DNA of 32,650 nt from Candidatus Thalassarchaeaceae archaeon (GTDB taxonomy: Archaea > Thermoplasmatota > Poseidoniia > Poseidoniales > Thalassarchaeaceae). Made by a program: the position numbers and the translations under genes. This document shows positions 1 to 10,158 of the stretch, in pieces. The stretch is from NCBI GenBank assembly GCA_029942125.1, contig JAPYUB010000008.1:1-32650 (forward strand), read 5' to 3'. Position 1 is the first letter of the stretch; every line of letters begins with the position of its first letter. Under the pieces are notes generated by a model. The model searched no databases and was not told where the DNA came from. It saw nothing but the letters and a program-made list of their open reading frames with translations.

Positions 1-18
1 GTTGCACAATTCACAGAG

Positions 19-2967
19 GTGGCCCGGCGAATTCCTGAAGCATTTTCGGATCCTTCAGATGTTGCTTCCTTGCTCGCCCAAGGTGCAGCGGCATTGCCCA
101 TTGAGACCACTGATCTTGCATTACTCATCGATAGATTGACCGAATCCGAGGAAGTCATGGGCGCCTTGGCCTTTGAGGAGGGCGTGGTCATTCATTCAAG
201 TGGAGAATTGCCTTCAACTCCAGACGATCTTGCTACACTGGGTCAAGAACACCTGAGTGGTATATCGTCAAAATTCTCTCAAGAAGAATCGCTCTCTGCC
301 AATCTCCGATTGGAAAATGGCCAATTGATGCTAACTGAAGCTGGTCAAGCATCTGTTGCCATTTGGTGCCGACATGGTGCCGATGCGCACGCGGCACTCT
401 CCAATGCAGCAAGTCTGGTCGGTTCAATGGATGATGGAGAGACAGTGGACAACGATGAACTCCCTGAAGGATTCATCACCAAGGAGACAAAATCTGGAAT
501 CGATCAACTAATTTCTCATCTTAGAATGGCGCACGAAGACAGACTCACTGGTTATCTACAATCCATGTCGAAATCTGCTGCATCCATCTCAATCATGCTC
601 GTGGATGGTGTTCCAACCGGATTACGTGAATCAGAAGGGGCATCTCTATCAGATGCGGTTCATGCCATGACCACATCCTCACGTCGTCTTCAATCACACA
701 GACTTGAGAGAAGGGCTCGACTCGGTCTATCCGGCTCCACAGTAGAAGATTTCTCACTGGCTCATCTTACCGATGCCATGGCGGGTTGTCGGACACGTTC
801 CGAGGATCGGAAGCGATTGTTGACTGGAAGACTCGATGCACTTTTCGGATTCGATTTGGGTCTAGAGTCCATGGAATCGGGGCGTTCGACATGGAAGATG
901 CTCGAAAGTGGCGGAGGAATGGCCACATTGATGCCAGTCTCCAGTTCAAAGGTACTCACTCCGGCTGGGGGGGAAATCAAAAAGCGGCTAGAGCAGTTGG
1001 AACACACTCAGATTTCCCTAGAACGAGAGAAGGGGCGGCTTGAGAGAGAAGTCACAGATGCACGTGCATCCAGAGATGAAGCTAGAGACATGATGCATGA
1101 TCTTGAAGCCACACTAAGTGAAGCACGAGATGGACGAAGTACGCTTCACAGAGAAGTCGACGACCTGTCAGCCAAGATTCGCACTGCAGAGTCTGAAACA
1201 GATGAGGCTACCTCGCTATCCACTCGTCTGTCTAAGCGTGTCTCTGAGTTAGAACACATGGTCGAGAAACGGGCAGAAGAATTGGCTAGTGCTTTGGGCG
1301 AATTTGACTCTCGCGAAGCACTCCTAACAGACCTACGTGAGCTATCTACTGAAGAGGCTACGACCAAATCTGAACTCAGTGCTGCTGAAACGCGCTTAGA
1401 TGAAGTACGGAAATCACTGGACCATGACGAGCGCCTACAGCGTGTCCTCACAGAACAAGTCAACGCGCAGCGTGATCGCCATCGAACCGGCCAAGGTGAA
1501 TTGGACGAAGTTGAGCGGCGAATCGAAAGCCAACGTGCTGAACTTGTTGAACTGGAGGCGGAAGCACATGCGCATCGTCGACTGATGGAAGAGGAACGAG
1601 GGCGGATTCTTGATTCTGAACGAAAATCAACCATCATGCAATCTGAATTGCGTGAAATGATGGAAGAACGACGACTACTTCTCCGCGAACTCGGCGATCT
1701 CGATGCACGCAAAGCCCAATCAGAAACTGAATTACGAATGCTGCTTGAACAAGCCGAGGATATCCAAGAGGCGCATGAAATGGCCTTGATTGATCTGCAA
1801 GAGGCCGATAGAATTCGAGCGCGTTTGTCTGAAGAACCACTAGCTCAAGCTCTGCTTGGGGATGAACGCGGTCTCTCTAGTCTGGAACCAGTTCTCGATC
1901 GAATGGCAAATGCACGCAGCCGGGGCTACAGCATCGTCCTGCTCGACCGTGCTGTTGAACGAGCATTATCCATCATTCAACATAGCGTGGATGAGGTCGC
2001 CAAAACGCCACGATACCTGCTGTCCCTCGAGGTCATGGACCTTCTGGAAAGACAAGCCCCAGAGACCGCCTCAACGGTTCGAGGTTTGACAAGATGGTCT
2101 GTTCAATCCCGTCTTGAGCACCAACTTGCAGAGACCGTTCAACACGTTGTCATTGACCTTGAAGGGTTGCTTGAAGAGTACGAGAGATCGGTGACGATGC
2201 TCGCGCAACTACAGGATGTACTACGAGGCTTGGTAGATCTTGGTCTACCCGCTGAAGATGTCAAACCTCTGGAACGATTCAGCCACATGCCAGAAGCTCT
2301 ACCATACATCTCAGTTGAAGTTCGACGCCTAATCCAGCGTTCGCTGGATGACATATATCTCGATGCTGACCGAAGAACGGCCGGAGATGCTGTTGGATTG
2401 GCCGAAACCGTGGAGGTATTGGAATCTCTACTTCGCAGACTCGATGTGGCAGGCTTGACCGGAGAAGATCCCAGTGGTGCCCTTTGGGCATTCCAACGCA
2501 GCGGTAGTTTACCTTTCGAAATCGACGGATTGGCACGCCATGAGCGACCTGAAATCAACAATGAAGCCGTGCGACACATGAATCCCGTCGACGATGTAGC
2601 TGTGATTACATCTACGGCTTCCAGTACACCGTCGGTTGTCGTCCCAAGTGCTCCCGCTGCAGCACCAACACCCGAATCAACTGCCGCGCCTGCCTCCAAT
2701 TCAACATGGCAACCAATTGAAGCCCCTGCTGAGATAGATGGTGTGGACATCTCGACTAGAATTTCAGCCGGATTGACTCCCTCAGATGTACCTGGTAATG
2801 CTGATGAAGCTGCCTTGATGGCAAATATTGATGTTGCACTTTCTGATATTGATTCAGCCGCAGATGTTCGTGAAGGGACCGAAAATGGAGTCCCACCTCC
2901 AGCTGATCCAGTTCAACGAGATGCGATAGATGACCTTGAACGAGAACTATCTGACCTCGATATGTGA
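19..2967 (+). CDS. Long coiled-coil protein with probable N-terminal roadblock/LC7-like module; 5' end may extend beyond window
   Basis: 982-aa ORF. N-terminal segment (LIDRLTESEEVMGALAFEEGVVIHSSGELPSTPDDLATLG...GQLMLTEAGQASVAIWCRHGADAHAALSNAASLV) resembles a roadblock/LC7 fold pattern. It is followed by a heptad-rich E/R/L coiled coil (about aa 320-620) and an A/P/T-rich tail. Start is GTG at 19; the frame stays open to base 1. Confidence 0.8.
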   Translation: MARRIPEAFSDPSDVASLLAQGAAALPIETTDLALLIDRLTESEEVMGALAFEEGVVIHSSGELPSTPDDLATLGQEHLSGISSKFSQEESLSANLRLENGQLMLTEAGQASVAIWCRHGADAHAALSNAASLVGSMDDGETVDNDELPEGFITKETKSGIDQLISHLRMAHEDRLTGYLQSMSKSAASISIMLVDGVPTGLRESEGASLSDAVHAMTTSSRRLQSHRLERRARLGLSGSTVEDFSLAHLTDAMAGCRTRSEDRKRLLTGRLDALFGFDLGLESMESGRSTWKMLESGGGMATLMPVSSSKVLTPAGGEIKKRLEQLEHTQISLEREKGRLEREVTDARASRDEARDMMHDLEATLSEARDGRSTLHREVDDLSAKIRTAESETDEATSLSTRLSKRVSELEHMVEKRAEELASALGEFDSREALLTDLRELSTEEATTKSELSAAETRLDEVRKSLDHDERLQRVLTEQVNAQRDRHRTGQGELDEVERRIESQRAELVELEAEAHAHRRLMEEERGRILDSERKSTIMQSELREMMEERRLLLRELGDLDARKAQSETELRMLLEQAEDIQEAHEMALIDLQEADRIRARLSEEPLAQALLGDERGLSSLEPVLDRMANARSRGYSIVLLDRAVERALSIIQHSVDEVAKTPRYLLSLEVMDLLERQAPETASTVRGLTRWSVQSRLEHQLAETVQHVVIDLEGLLEEYERSVTMLAQLQDVLRGLVDLGLPAEDVKPLERFSHMPEALPYISVEVRRLIQRSLDDIYLDADRRTAGDAVGLAETVEVLESLLRRLDVAGLTGEDPSGALWAFQRSGSLPFEIDGLARHERPEINNEAVRHMNPVDDVAVITSTASSTPSVVVPSAPAAAPTPESTAAPASNSTWQPIEAPAEIDGVDISTRISAGLTPSDVPGNADEAALMANIDVALSDIDSAADVREGTENGVPPPADPVQRDAIDDLERELSDLDM

Positions 2968-2976
2968 GGTGAAAGG

Positions 2977-3237
2977 ATGGTTGATTCTGAGGACACGACA
3001 ACCCTCATTGGACGAAAAGAGACCCATGGCCGACCCTATCCTGGCCTTCTAGAAAAATTGATACTGGTAATCTTAGTTGTCGTAGCCGTGATGGTGGGGC
3101 AATGGATGTGGACTGAATCAAATTGGTCAGCCCTAGTATTGTGGCCGGCAACCGTATGTGGTCTGCCTCTAAGCACCTTGATTGCCACTGAGATATTATC
3201 GAGAATCGTTCAGGTAATCCATGCCAACAGCGACTGA
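2977..3237 (+). CDS. Small membrane protein, hypothetical
   Basis: 86-aa ORF 9 nt after the previous stop, preceded by GAGGTGAAAGG-type SD. Two hydrophobic segments (LEKLILVILVVVAVMVGQWMW; SALVLWPATVCGLPLSTLIATEIL). Confidence 0.6.
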   Translation: MVDSEDTTTLIGRKETHGRPYPGLLEKLILVILVVVAVMVGQWMWTESNWSALVLWPATVCGLPLSTLIATEILSRIVQVIHANSD

Positions 3238-4485
3238 TTATGGATTCGTGTTTCCCCTTTTTCGGATAGTAGATTCGATGAGGCCCGAGATACGCTGCCA
3301 AGGCACAATGTAACGAAGTCCTGCAACAAACGTAAGGAATAGCATGGCCGAAATCACCTTTCCATAGGTGAGGCGCAATTCAAGTGATTCTCTAACTTGG
3401 CCACTCCATTGGCCCGAACCCGCCCATCCTACAATATCGATAATCAAATCATCGAACTTGAGCGCAAGCATGGTAACGAATCCAACCGCTAGGATGACGA
3501 CGACAGTGTGGTGCATGTGGGTATTCAAGATACTCTGGAATTGACGCACATATTCTGGATCCTTCTTGCATGATTCAGGCAATCGGAACGCATACTCAAG
3601 GAAACGAATTGTCGCTTGGGCAGTTTCAGAATAAACCAGTAAGAGAAGCGCTACCAACAACAACTCCCAAACTTCACCTGAAATCAATCCACCCAATGTA
3701 TCTGCTTCGCCAATTTGGGTTGGAAGTGGGTTGAGACCTGGAGCATAAGGATCTGAAGCACTTGACAACTGACTGACAACGCCTTCGTAAGAGAGTAGAG
3801 CATACAGGCCGAGGAAGATGAGCATATACGCCATCGACCAATTGATCATTCTCTTTGAAAGGCCCCAGATACCCATCAAACCAAACAGAACCGGTGCCAA
3901 GAACAACAACATGACAAGAACTTGGATGTAAACCGATAAAGGCCAAACCAAATGATTGGCATGATTCATCGAATCATCGGCATGACCGAATGGCAAATAC
4001 AAATCGAAACTGAGAATCATTCCAAATGTCCAAGTGAGGAAGAACATGCCTGCAAGGAACAGAATCATACCACCTAGAAGCCCGAGCGTAATCTTTCGTC
4101 TTCGTATTGGAGGTTGGAAATTAAGGGCAACCCATGCGCCTGCGATTGCCATGGTCAACAAAATGGGGACAAAGAATCTCCCATCGCCATCGTTGCCTTG
4201 ACCGGTCATCCAATCGGGGAGAGGGAGTTCATCGAATCCACCACCGTCAGCGAAACCAGCTTCAATCTGGTCAAGAGTCAGTGTGTGATCCAATGCGGGA
4301 CACCATGAGCCATTGGCGACATAATCTGGATGGCAGTGTCCAAACACTCTAGTCATGGTCAAGAAAAGCCAGATGAGAGCTAAACTGGCTACAAGTTGGA
4401 GGCCGACAACGCGCCACTCTTTGCGCAATATTCGCAGGTGGAGGGAGGTCAGGCCTTCTTCTTGCTGTCCAACATCATCAGCCAT
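3238..4485 (-). CDS. Multi-pass membrane protein, hypothetical, in DUF58/DUF4350 cluster
   Basis: 415-aa ORF with many hydrophobic helices; co-directional with and 12 nt downstream of the DUF58 gene. Confidence 0.75.
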   Translation of the reverse strand: MADDVGQQEEGLTSLHLRILRKEWRVVGLQLVASLALIWLFLTMTRVFGHCHPDYVANGSWCPALDHTLTLDQIEAGFADGGGFDELPLPDWMTGQGNDGDGRFFVPILLTMAIAGAWVALNFQPPIRRRKITLGLLGGMILFLAGMFFLTWTFGMILSFDLYLPFGHADDSMNHANHLVWPLSVYIQVLVMLLFLAPVLFGLMGIWGLSKRMINWSMAYMLIFLGLYALLSYEGVVSQLSSASDPYAPGLNPLPTQIGEADTLGGLISGEVWELLLVALLLLVYSETAQATIRFLEYAFRLPESCKKDPEYVRQFQSILNTHMHHTVVVILAVGFVTMLALKFDDLIIDIVGWAGSGQWSGQVRESLELRLTYGKVISAMLFLTFVAGLRYIVPWQRISGLIESTIRKRGNTNP

Positions 4486-4497
4486 ACATTCACCTCC

Positions 4498-5748
4498 TTA
4501 CACCTTCACCTGCAATAGGGCTTGACTCAATTCAACATCCGGCATCCAATCGATGACACGGGCGCCATAACCTGCAACTGCAGACAATCGATTCTGGCGT
4601 TCTAGTTTCATCACTTCATACGACATTCGAGGGATGCGACTCACAAGCCGCTCGTAGTCGATGCTGGATGGACTGAGGATGACTACTTCGTGACCACGAC
4701 CAGCCAAATCTCGTATCGCATGTGGAACCGTTCCATCACCCTCAAGGCTTGAAATGACAAACACGGGGCTACCTCGACTGAAGCGTGGAGCAAGTGAATT
4801 AGTTACGGCCTGAAGCGGCATATCGCCTTTTGGAGCAACGCCAGCAAGGCTCGATAGGACCTTGAAATATTGCTTGTCACCACCATCAGCAGGCAAATAG
4901 GACAGGGTGTCATCATACACTGCTAGAGCAACTGAGTCACGTCTCTTGATGAAGTACGAGGCGAGGCTCGCAGCGGCAACTGTCCCCATTTCGAGTGGAT
5001 TTTTCAACACGGTCCCAATTCTACTGATATCTCTTGAATCAAGGAGAATGAACACATCTGTAACAGCATCTCGACATTTTTCATTTACCATCATGATTCC
5101 TGTTCGAGCGAACGCTTTCCAATTGATAATCTTGAATGGATCTCCTGGAACATATTCGCGAAGGGAATAGAATTCAGAACCGGGGCCCGGAGTACGAAGG
5201 GTCATTGCACCAGTGTACATCTTGGGGGTTCTACTTCGAATCATAGCTTCTTCGATTTCACGAACCTGTGGGAATACAATGAGACCAGAGCGGTGATCGA
5301 TGTACATCTCTTGACTGTACAGATTGAATGTGTTACGATAACGAACTGAAACTGGACCGAATGAATAGTGTCCACGCAGTGGGCATCGTAGAACATACCG
5401 AATTCGAGTGGTTTCTCCAGGGCCCAGATTGACACGCATGTAGTTGAGGCCGCTACGGAGCTTCATCTCGTGAGGTACGTTGTCAAACACCTCAAGTTGT
5501 TGTGTACGACGGAATGAACTGTTGGTGATGGCCAGTTCGACATACAAATCATCACCCTTGTACAAATTATCCGCAGACAATGTCCGTACAACCTCCAGTT
5601 CTCCATGACCAACAACCCACGAGTTGATGGCCAAGAAGGCGATGAACATGATTCCTAGAATCATCAATTGGAAATTCGCAATCATCATTCCAATCAAGAC
5701 CAACGATATACCGGAAGTCAGAAACAGTGCTGCTTTTCTTGTCCACAT
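4498..5748 (-). CDS. DUF58 domain-containing protein (MoxR-associated, vWA-like)
   Basis: 416 aa. N-terminal two TM helices, then GPGSEFYSLREYVPGDPFKIINWKAFARTGIMMVNEK, the DUF58 signature (REY..GD....I.WKA.AR), then a vWA-like segment DVFILLDSRD. Confidence 0.88.
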   Translation of the reverse strand: MWTRKAALFLTSGISLVLIGMMIANFQLMILGIMFIAFLAINSWVVGHGELEVVRTLSADNLYKGDDLYVELAITNSSFRRTQQLEVFDNVPHEMKLRSGLNYMRVNLGPGETTRIRYVLRCPLRGHYSFGPVSVRYRNTFNLYSQEMYIDHRSGLIVFPQVREIEEAMIRSRTPKMYTGAMTLRTPGPGSEFYSLREYVPGDPFKIINWKAFARTGIMMVNEKCRDAVTDVFILLDSRDISRIGTVLKNPLEMGTVAAASLASYFIKRRDSVALAVYDDTLSYLPADGGDKQYFKVLSSLAGVAPKGDMPLQAVTNSLAPRFSRGSPVFVISSLEGDGTVPHAIRDLAGRGHEVVILSPSSIDYERLVSRIPRMSYEVMKLERQNRLSAVAGYGARVIDWMPDVELSQALLQVKV

Positions 5749-5764
5749 GTTACCTCACCTCCGC

Positions 5765-7429
5765 TTACTTGCGCCCCCACATTTTGACCCGTTTTACAAC
5801 TGCTACGAGTTGTTCAAGACTGTAATTTCGATCTTCAAATACGAATTTGATGAGAACAGGGTCTCCAATCATCTTCTGTAATTCACGAGCGGGTAAGGCA
5901 TCGAATTCATCGCGAGTCAATGAATTTAGATTTCTCACTCTTGATAGTAAGACCTGTTTGACCTTGTTCCCACGACCGTAGTAACCGTATCGTCTAGCAT
6001 CACCAAATCCGTAGTAAATGATACTGAACACGTGTCGCCATGGTTCTGGATCAACCTTCTTGATTATCACAGCCTCAAAAGCGACGAAAAGCGCAAGGAA
6101 GAGGAAGAGCATGGCCATCCAGTCGTTAGTGAAGTAAACTAGAATGTAGTAAATCAGATTGTACGTATCCCCCATGGCATTGGTTTGTTGATGACGACTT
6201 TCATCAAAGATGACCTGCTTGCCAGATGCCGAGGTTCCGTTATCGTCAGCGGTATGCATCAACAGCGACTCAGCAATGATATCGAGAACCCAACGACGAT
6301 TGTCATTATCCGGCATCAACTTGCCATTCAACTCACCATATGATCCATCATTGGTTTCTTCCCAATCATAGATTGCATTCATCAATGCTGAACCATCACT
6401 GATGAAGATGGCCCGTCCCATTGGTGCTCCAGGTTCCTCTGCACAATCTTTCTTCTCACAGACCTTTATTGCCATGGTAAATGGGCCTTGTTCATCACTT
6501 TCGATGCCGCCGCCCTCGAATCCTACATCTCCTTCACCATCATCGTTAGTGTCCAAATAGGAATCTTGGCTTGAACTACCCCAAGCATAGATGTAATCAG
6601 AATCCGATTCCGCAGCATCCTTGTCGAAAGCAGATGGCGTATTCAGTAGGACGTTGTAGTTCGTACTGAAATTCCAGAATTGACCGCCAGTTGAATCTGT
6701 TTCAATGTGATGAGCACACAGACCTGCATCAGCAACAGTGGGTGTATCTGCACCATTTACTGGGCTGTTTGGTAGGGAATCCAAGCGATCTATGATGCCA
6801 TCATTATCCGCATCGGAAAAACATGGATGAGAACCCGATTTATCGGTTCCAGTATAATCGTAAGGATTTGAGGAATTCATCCAGACATAATTGTAATCCA
6901 ACCCACGAGCCCAGGCTTCTTCATCGTAGAGTTGATGTCCGCTGTAACCCAATTCAAATTCTTCTGCAAGTCCTGATGAATAACCAAAATCGTCCATGAC
7001 TAGCAATGTTCCACCCGAGAACACATATTCTTTGATTGCTTCAATCTCTGTTGTAGTGTAACCTTGTGATTCACTAAATTGAATCACATCCACATCTCCG
7101 GTGAATCGGGGTAAAGAAATCGTGTCCTGTTCAACACCTGTAACAATGAAGACGGAGTCTTCTGGATTTTCGATTTCCCCCAACAAGACGGGGCTGGAAA
7201 TCATGCTTGTTGTATCGACTCCTATCCCTTTGAGGTCATCACGGAAGGCTGACAGATCATCCCAATCATCATCGTAAGCAGACAGATGAGGGTCACTTTC
7301 TACAAGGTAGGATGCTACGATGCTGTACAAGAGCAGGGCTAAGACAGCGTAAAACGCAATCATCAAACCTGTTCTGCGCGTTTTTCGAGATTTGAGGACG
7401 GTAGCAATGTCAACCGAACCAATCTTCAT
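5765..7429 (-). CDS. DUF4350-like membrane protein with inserted D-rich (thrombospondin type 3-like) segment
   Basis: 554 aa. N-terminal TM, GATase-like segment (AIKEYVFSGGTLLVMDDFGYSSGLAEEF), C-terminal TM. Contains FSDADNDGIIDRLDSLP and DTNDDGEGDVGFEG. GGGAGG SD 9 nt upstream of ATG. Confidence 0.75.
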   Translation of the reverse strand: MKIGSVDIATVLKSRKTRRTGLMIAFYAVLALLLYSIVASYLVESDPHLSAYDDDWDDLSAFRDDLKGIGVDTTSMISSPVLLGEIENPEDSVFIVTGVEQDTISLPRFTGDVDVIQFSESQGYTTTEIEAIKEYVFSGGTLLVMDDFGYSSGLAEEFELGYSGHQLYDEEAWARGLDYNYVWMNSSNPYDYTGTDKSGSHPCFSDADNDGIIDRLDSLPNSPVNGADTPTVADAGLCAHHIETDSTGGQFWNFSTNYNVLLNTPSAFDKDAAESDSDYIYAWGSSSQDSYLDTNDDGEGDVGFEGGGIESDEQGPFTMAIKVCEKKDCAEEPGAPMGRAIFISDGSALMNAIYDWEETNDGSYGELNGKLMPDNDNRRWVLDIIAESLLMHTADDNGTSASGKQVIFDESRHQQTNAMGDTYNLIYYILVYFTNDWMAMLFLFLALFVAFEAVIIKKVDPEPWRHVFSIIYYGFGDARRYGYYGRGNKVKQVLLSRVRNLNSLTRDEFDALPARELQKMIGDPVLIKFVFEDRNYSLEQLVAVVKRVKMWGRK

Positions 7430-7443
7430 TTCGCCAAACCTCC

Positions 7444-7460
7444 CACATCCATAGGATGTG
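7444..7460 (-). promoter_or_regulatory. Perfect 7-bp inverted repeat CACATCC-ATA-GGATGTG upstream of DUF4350 gene
   Basis: Read directly from sequence; ends 14 nt before the start codon at 7429. Confidence 0.5.
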
Positions 7461-7536
7461 CAGCCGCGATACGTTGAACTTAGCCTTAAGACCGTTTGGG
7501 GGTGATGGAAGGTCTTGCATCGTCGTAAAAAGAGCC

Positions 7537-7779
7537 TTATCGAGTCAGATGAATATCCTCATCGATGGAAGCAACTTCCTCAGTTGGAATGACCAGATGT
7601 TCGCCAAAGGTCGACCACGGGAGTAATTTTGGATCCAACCCTGCATCAAGTTCTAGAAGTAATCCAAGGACAGAACCGGTGACATCATCGATGAACAAAT
7701 CAACGACTGTCCCCAATAGGTCACCCCGACTATCAACGACTCGACGGCCTGACAATTCTGTGGAGAAGGCCGCTGGCAT
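7537..7779 (-). CDS. PRC-barrel domain protein
   Basis: 80 aa; LSGRRVVDSRGDLLGTVVDLFIDDVTGSVLGLLLELD matches the PRC-barrel pattern. GAGGTGAATGA SD upstream, 10 nt from cdc48 stop. A T-run on the minus strand (complement of 7527-7531) follows the stop. Confidence 0.8.
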   Translation of the reverse strand: MPAAFSTELSGRRVVDSRGDLLGTVVDLFIDDVTGSVLGLLLELDAGLDPKLLPWSTFGEHLVIPTEEVASIDEDIHLTR

Positions 7780-7788
7780 TCATTCACC

Positions 7789-10014
7789 TCAAACACTTTC
7801 AATTCCCATCAAGGTGTCAGGCTTTCGTCGGATACTCTCCAATCCACTGGTCAAGCGAGCTTCCAACTTAGAATAATATTCCATCATTTCAGGTGTGATT
7901 GTCGGGCGAACTCTGCCGATGGCTTCCTCAAAATGTTTCTTTGATACTGATTTCTTTTCAGCCCTCATAGCGATGAGTGCGGCTTCGCGACAAACCGCCT
8001 CTACATCCGCGCCAGTAAAGTTCTGCATCTTGTCAGCCAGACTCTCGAGGTTAAACTTGCCTAGAGGCATATCTTTGGCGTGAATTTTGAGAATTTTTCT
8101 AAGGGCCGCATGTTCAGGCGGTGGAATGTGCATTACGCGCTCAAACCGGCCACTTCGCAGTAATGCAGGGTCAATCATCTCGGGACGATTTGTCGCGGCG
8201 ATAACAATGACACCTTCCATGGATTCAACGCCATCCATGCTGGATAGCAGCTGATTGACGACACGATTTGATACATCGCCGCCTTCACCAGAATTGGCTG
8301 TACGTGCACCTGCAATAGATTCGAATTCATCGAGGAAAATGATGCTGGGGCTGGCCTGTTTTGCCTTCTTGAAGACCTCACGGATTGCTTTTTCAGATTC
8401 ACCAACCCACTTTGAGATTAGTTCTGGGCCCTTGACAGTAATGAAATTCGCTTTCGCTTCATGAGCAATGGCTTTGGCAATCAAAGTTTTACCCGTTCCA
8501 GGAGCACCAAAAAGGACGATGCCACGAGGTGGTTTGATGCCAAAGTGTTCAAATCTATCAGGCATTGTCAATGGCCATTCGACGCTCTCCTTGAGGCGTT
8601 CCTTGATCTCATCAAGGCCACCAACATCATCCCATGAGACTTCAGGAATCTCGACATATATTTCGCGTAATGCACTCGGTTCAATCTCTCTAATTGCAAT
8701 CCGGAAGTCATTCATTTGGACTTCCATCTTTTCTAAAACTTCAGGTGGGATTTCATCTTGATCCAAATCGATTTCAGGTAGATAACGTCGAAGGGCCTTC
8801 ATCGCCGCTTCACGGGTTAGGCTCATGACATCTGCACCCACGAATCCGTATGAATTTTCCAATATCCAGTCCATGTCGAAATCATCGGCGATTGGCATGC
8901 CTCTCGTGTGTATATTCACGATTTCACGGCGTCCATTCTTATCGGGAACACCAATCTCCAATTCACGGTCAAATCGACCCGGTCTTCGAAGGGCTTGATC
9001 AATGGCATCGGGCCGATTTGTAGCCCCGATGACAACCACATTGTCACGGCCCTGCATCCCATCCATCAAGGTGAGCAATTGGGCGACAACACGACGTTCA
9101 ACTTCGCCAGATACATCCTCACGCTTCGGTGCGATTGAATCCAACTCATCGATGAAGATGATGGCGGGGGCATTCGAAGCCGCGTCATCGAAGATTTCAC
9201 GCAATTGCTTCTCCGATTCACCATAATACTTCGAGATGATTTCGGGACCGTTGATACTAGTGAAATGCGCATTCGTCTCATTGGCAACTGCCTTTGCAAT
9301 CATTGTCTTGCCCGTCCCAGGAGGGCCGTGTAGCAAGACACCCTTTGGAGGGTCAATGCCTAGACGACGGAAAAGAATCGGGTGCTTGAGGGGCAATTCA
9401 ATCATTTCACGTACTTTCAATAACTGATCTCCAAGACCACCTATATCCTCGTACATGATTGAAGAAATCTCTCCTGGTTCGTCATCTTCGACCATTTCCT
9501 CTTTGATGACAATATCAGTATCGGGAAGAACTCGGACGATTCCCTTCGGTTTGGTTGAGACGATCGCAAATGGGAGTGCTTCAGCGAAGAGGGTCATTCC
9601 CGGGATGAAAATACGGTCACCTGCAACTACAGGGCGCTTGTTGAGGCCACGGCGGGCGAATCCTTCGATTCCAGAGCCAAACTTGACTTTCTGTTGCTTG
9701 GCCATAACGGGACTCAGGACGAGTCTTTCGCACTCTTTGGTTTCGACCTTCTTGATGGAAACTCGGTCCCCAAGGCTAACGCCTGCGTTCTTGCGGATGA
9801 TTCCATCGATTCGAATAACGCCAAGGTTCGCGTCCTCAGGGCGGCACCTCCATACGATTGCGGCTGTATTTCTTTCACCACTGATTTCGATGACGTCGCC
9901 CGGTTTGAGGCCTAAATCATTGTCAAAAGGCACACGGGCCCGGCCATGACCTACGTCACTTGGTATTGCTTTTGCAACACGCAGAGAGAGTGTTTTTTCT
10001 TCGTCGTCAGCCAT
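7789..10014 (-). CDS. cdc48: CDC48/VAT-type AAA ATPase with two AAA domains
   Basis: 741 aa. CDC48 N domain ([15 protein letters not shown]), D1 Walker A GPPGTGKT and Walker [16 protein letters not shown]2 Walker A GAPGTGKT and Walker [12 protein letters not shown]; pore loops SKYYGES and SKWVGES. Confidence 0.96.
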   Translation of the reverse strand: MADDEEKTLSLRVAKAIPSDVGHGRARVPFDNDLGLKPGDVIEISGERNTAAIVWRCRPEDANLGVIRIDGIIRKNAGVSLGDRVSIKKVETKECERLVLSPVMAKQQKVKFGSGIEGFARRGLNKRPVVAGDRIFIPGMTLFAEALPFAIVSTKPKGIVRVLPDTDIVIKEEMVEDDEPGEISSIMYEDIGGLGDQLLKVREMIELPLKHPILFRRLGIDPPKGVLLHGPPGTGKTMIAKAVANETNAHFTSINGPEIISKYYGESEKQLREIFDDAASNAPAIIFIDELDSIAPKREDVSGEVERRVVAQLLTLMDGMQGRDNVVVIGATNRPDAIDQALRRPGRFDRELEIGVPDKNGRREIVNIHTRGMPIADDFDMDWILENSYGFVGADVMSLTREAAMKALRRYLPEIDLDQDEIPPEVLEKMEVQMNDFRIAIREIEPSALREIYVEIPEVSWDDVGGLDEIKERLKESVEWPLTMPDRFEHFGIKPPRGIVLFGAPGTGKTLIAKAIAHEAKANFITVKGPELISKWVGESEKAIREVFKKAKQASPSIIFLDEFESIAGARTANSGEGGDVSNRVVNQLLSSMDGVESMEGVIVIAATNRPEMIDPALLRSGRFERVMHIPPPEHAALRKILKIHAKDMPLGKFNLESLADKMQNFTGADVEAVCREAALIAMRAEKKSVSKKHFEEAIGRVRPTITPEMMEYYSKLEARLTSGLESIRRKPDTLMGIESV

Positions 10015-10158
10015 AGTATCGCCCCAATAGCACTACGAGGAGAAGACGAGGCCCTCTTTGAAGATGTGGTTTTTCACTCTCCTGAGAGGTGTGTCTGTCA
10101 AGTTGTGTTCAAGCGCCGGAAGGATAGCATTCATGATGAGGATGGCACTCGACCGGAC

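Noticed and set aside
1146-1712. 188-aa antisense ORF, S/R-rich
   Set aside because: Mirror of the E/R/L-rich coiled coil on the plus strand; low-complexity composition and full overlap with a convincing gene.
2139-2750. 203-aa antisense ORF with A/G-rich start
   Set aside because: Overlaps the first gene's conserved reading frame; no domain or SD support.
9455-9949. 164-aa ORF antisense to cdc48
   Set aside because: Fully inside the cdc48 coding region; no recognisable domain.
9990-10014. Possible special CDC48 adaptation such as a proteasome-docking HbYX tail
   Set aside because: The C-terminus reads [13 protein letters not shown], with no HbYX motif.
9946-10158. N-terminal extension of the aldehyde dehydrogenase ORF
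   Set aside because: Overlaps the cdc48 start region and has no ALDH-like sequence.
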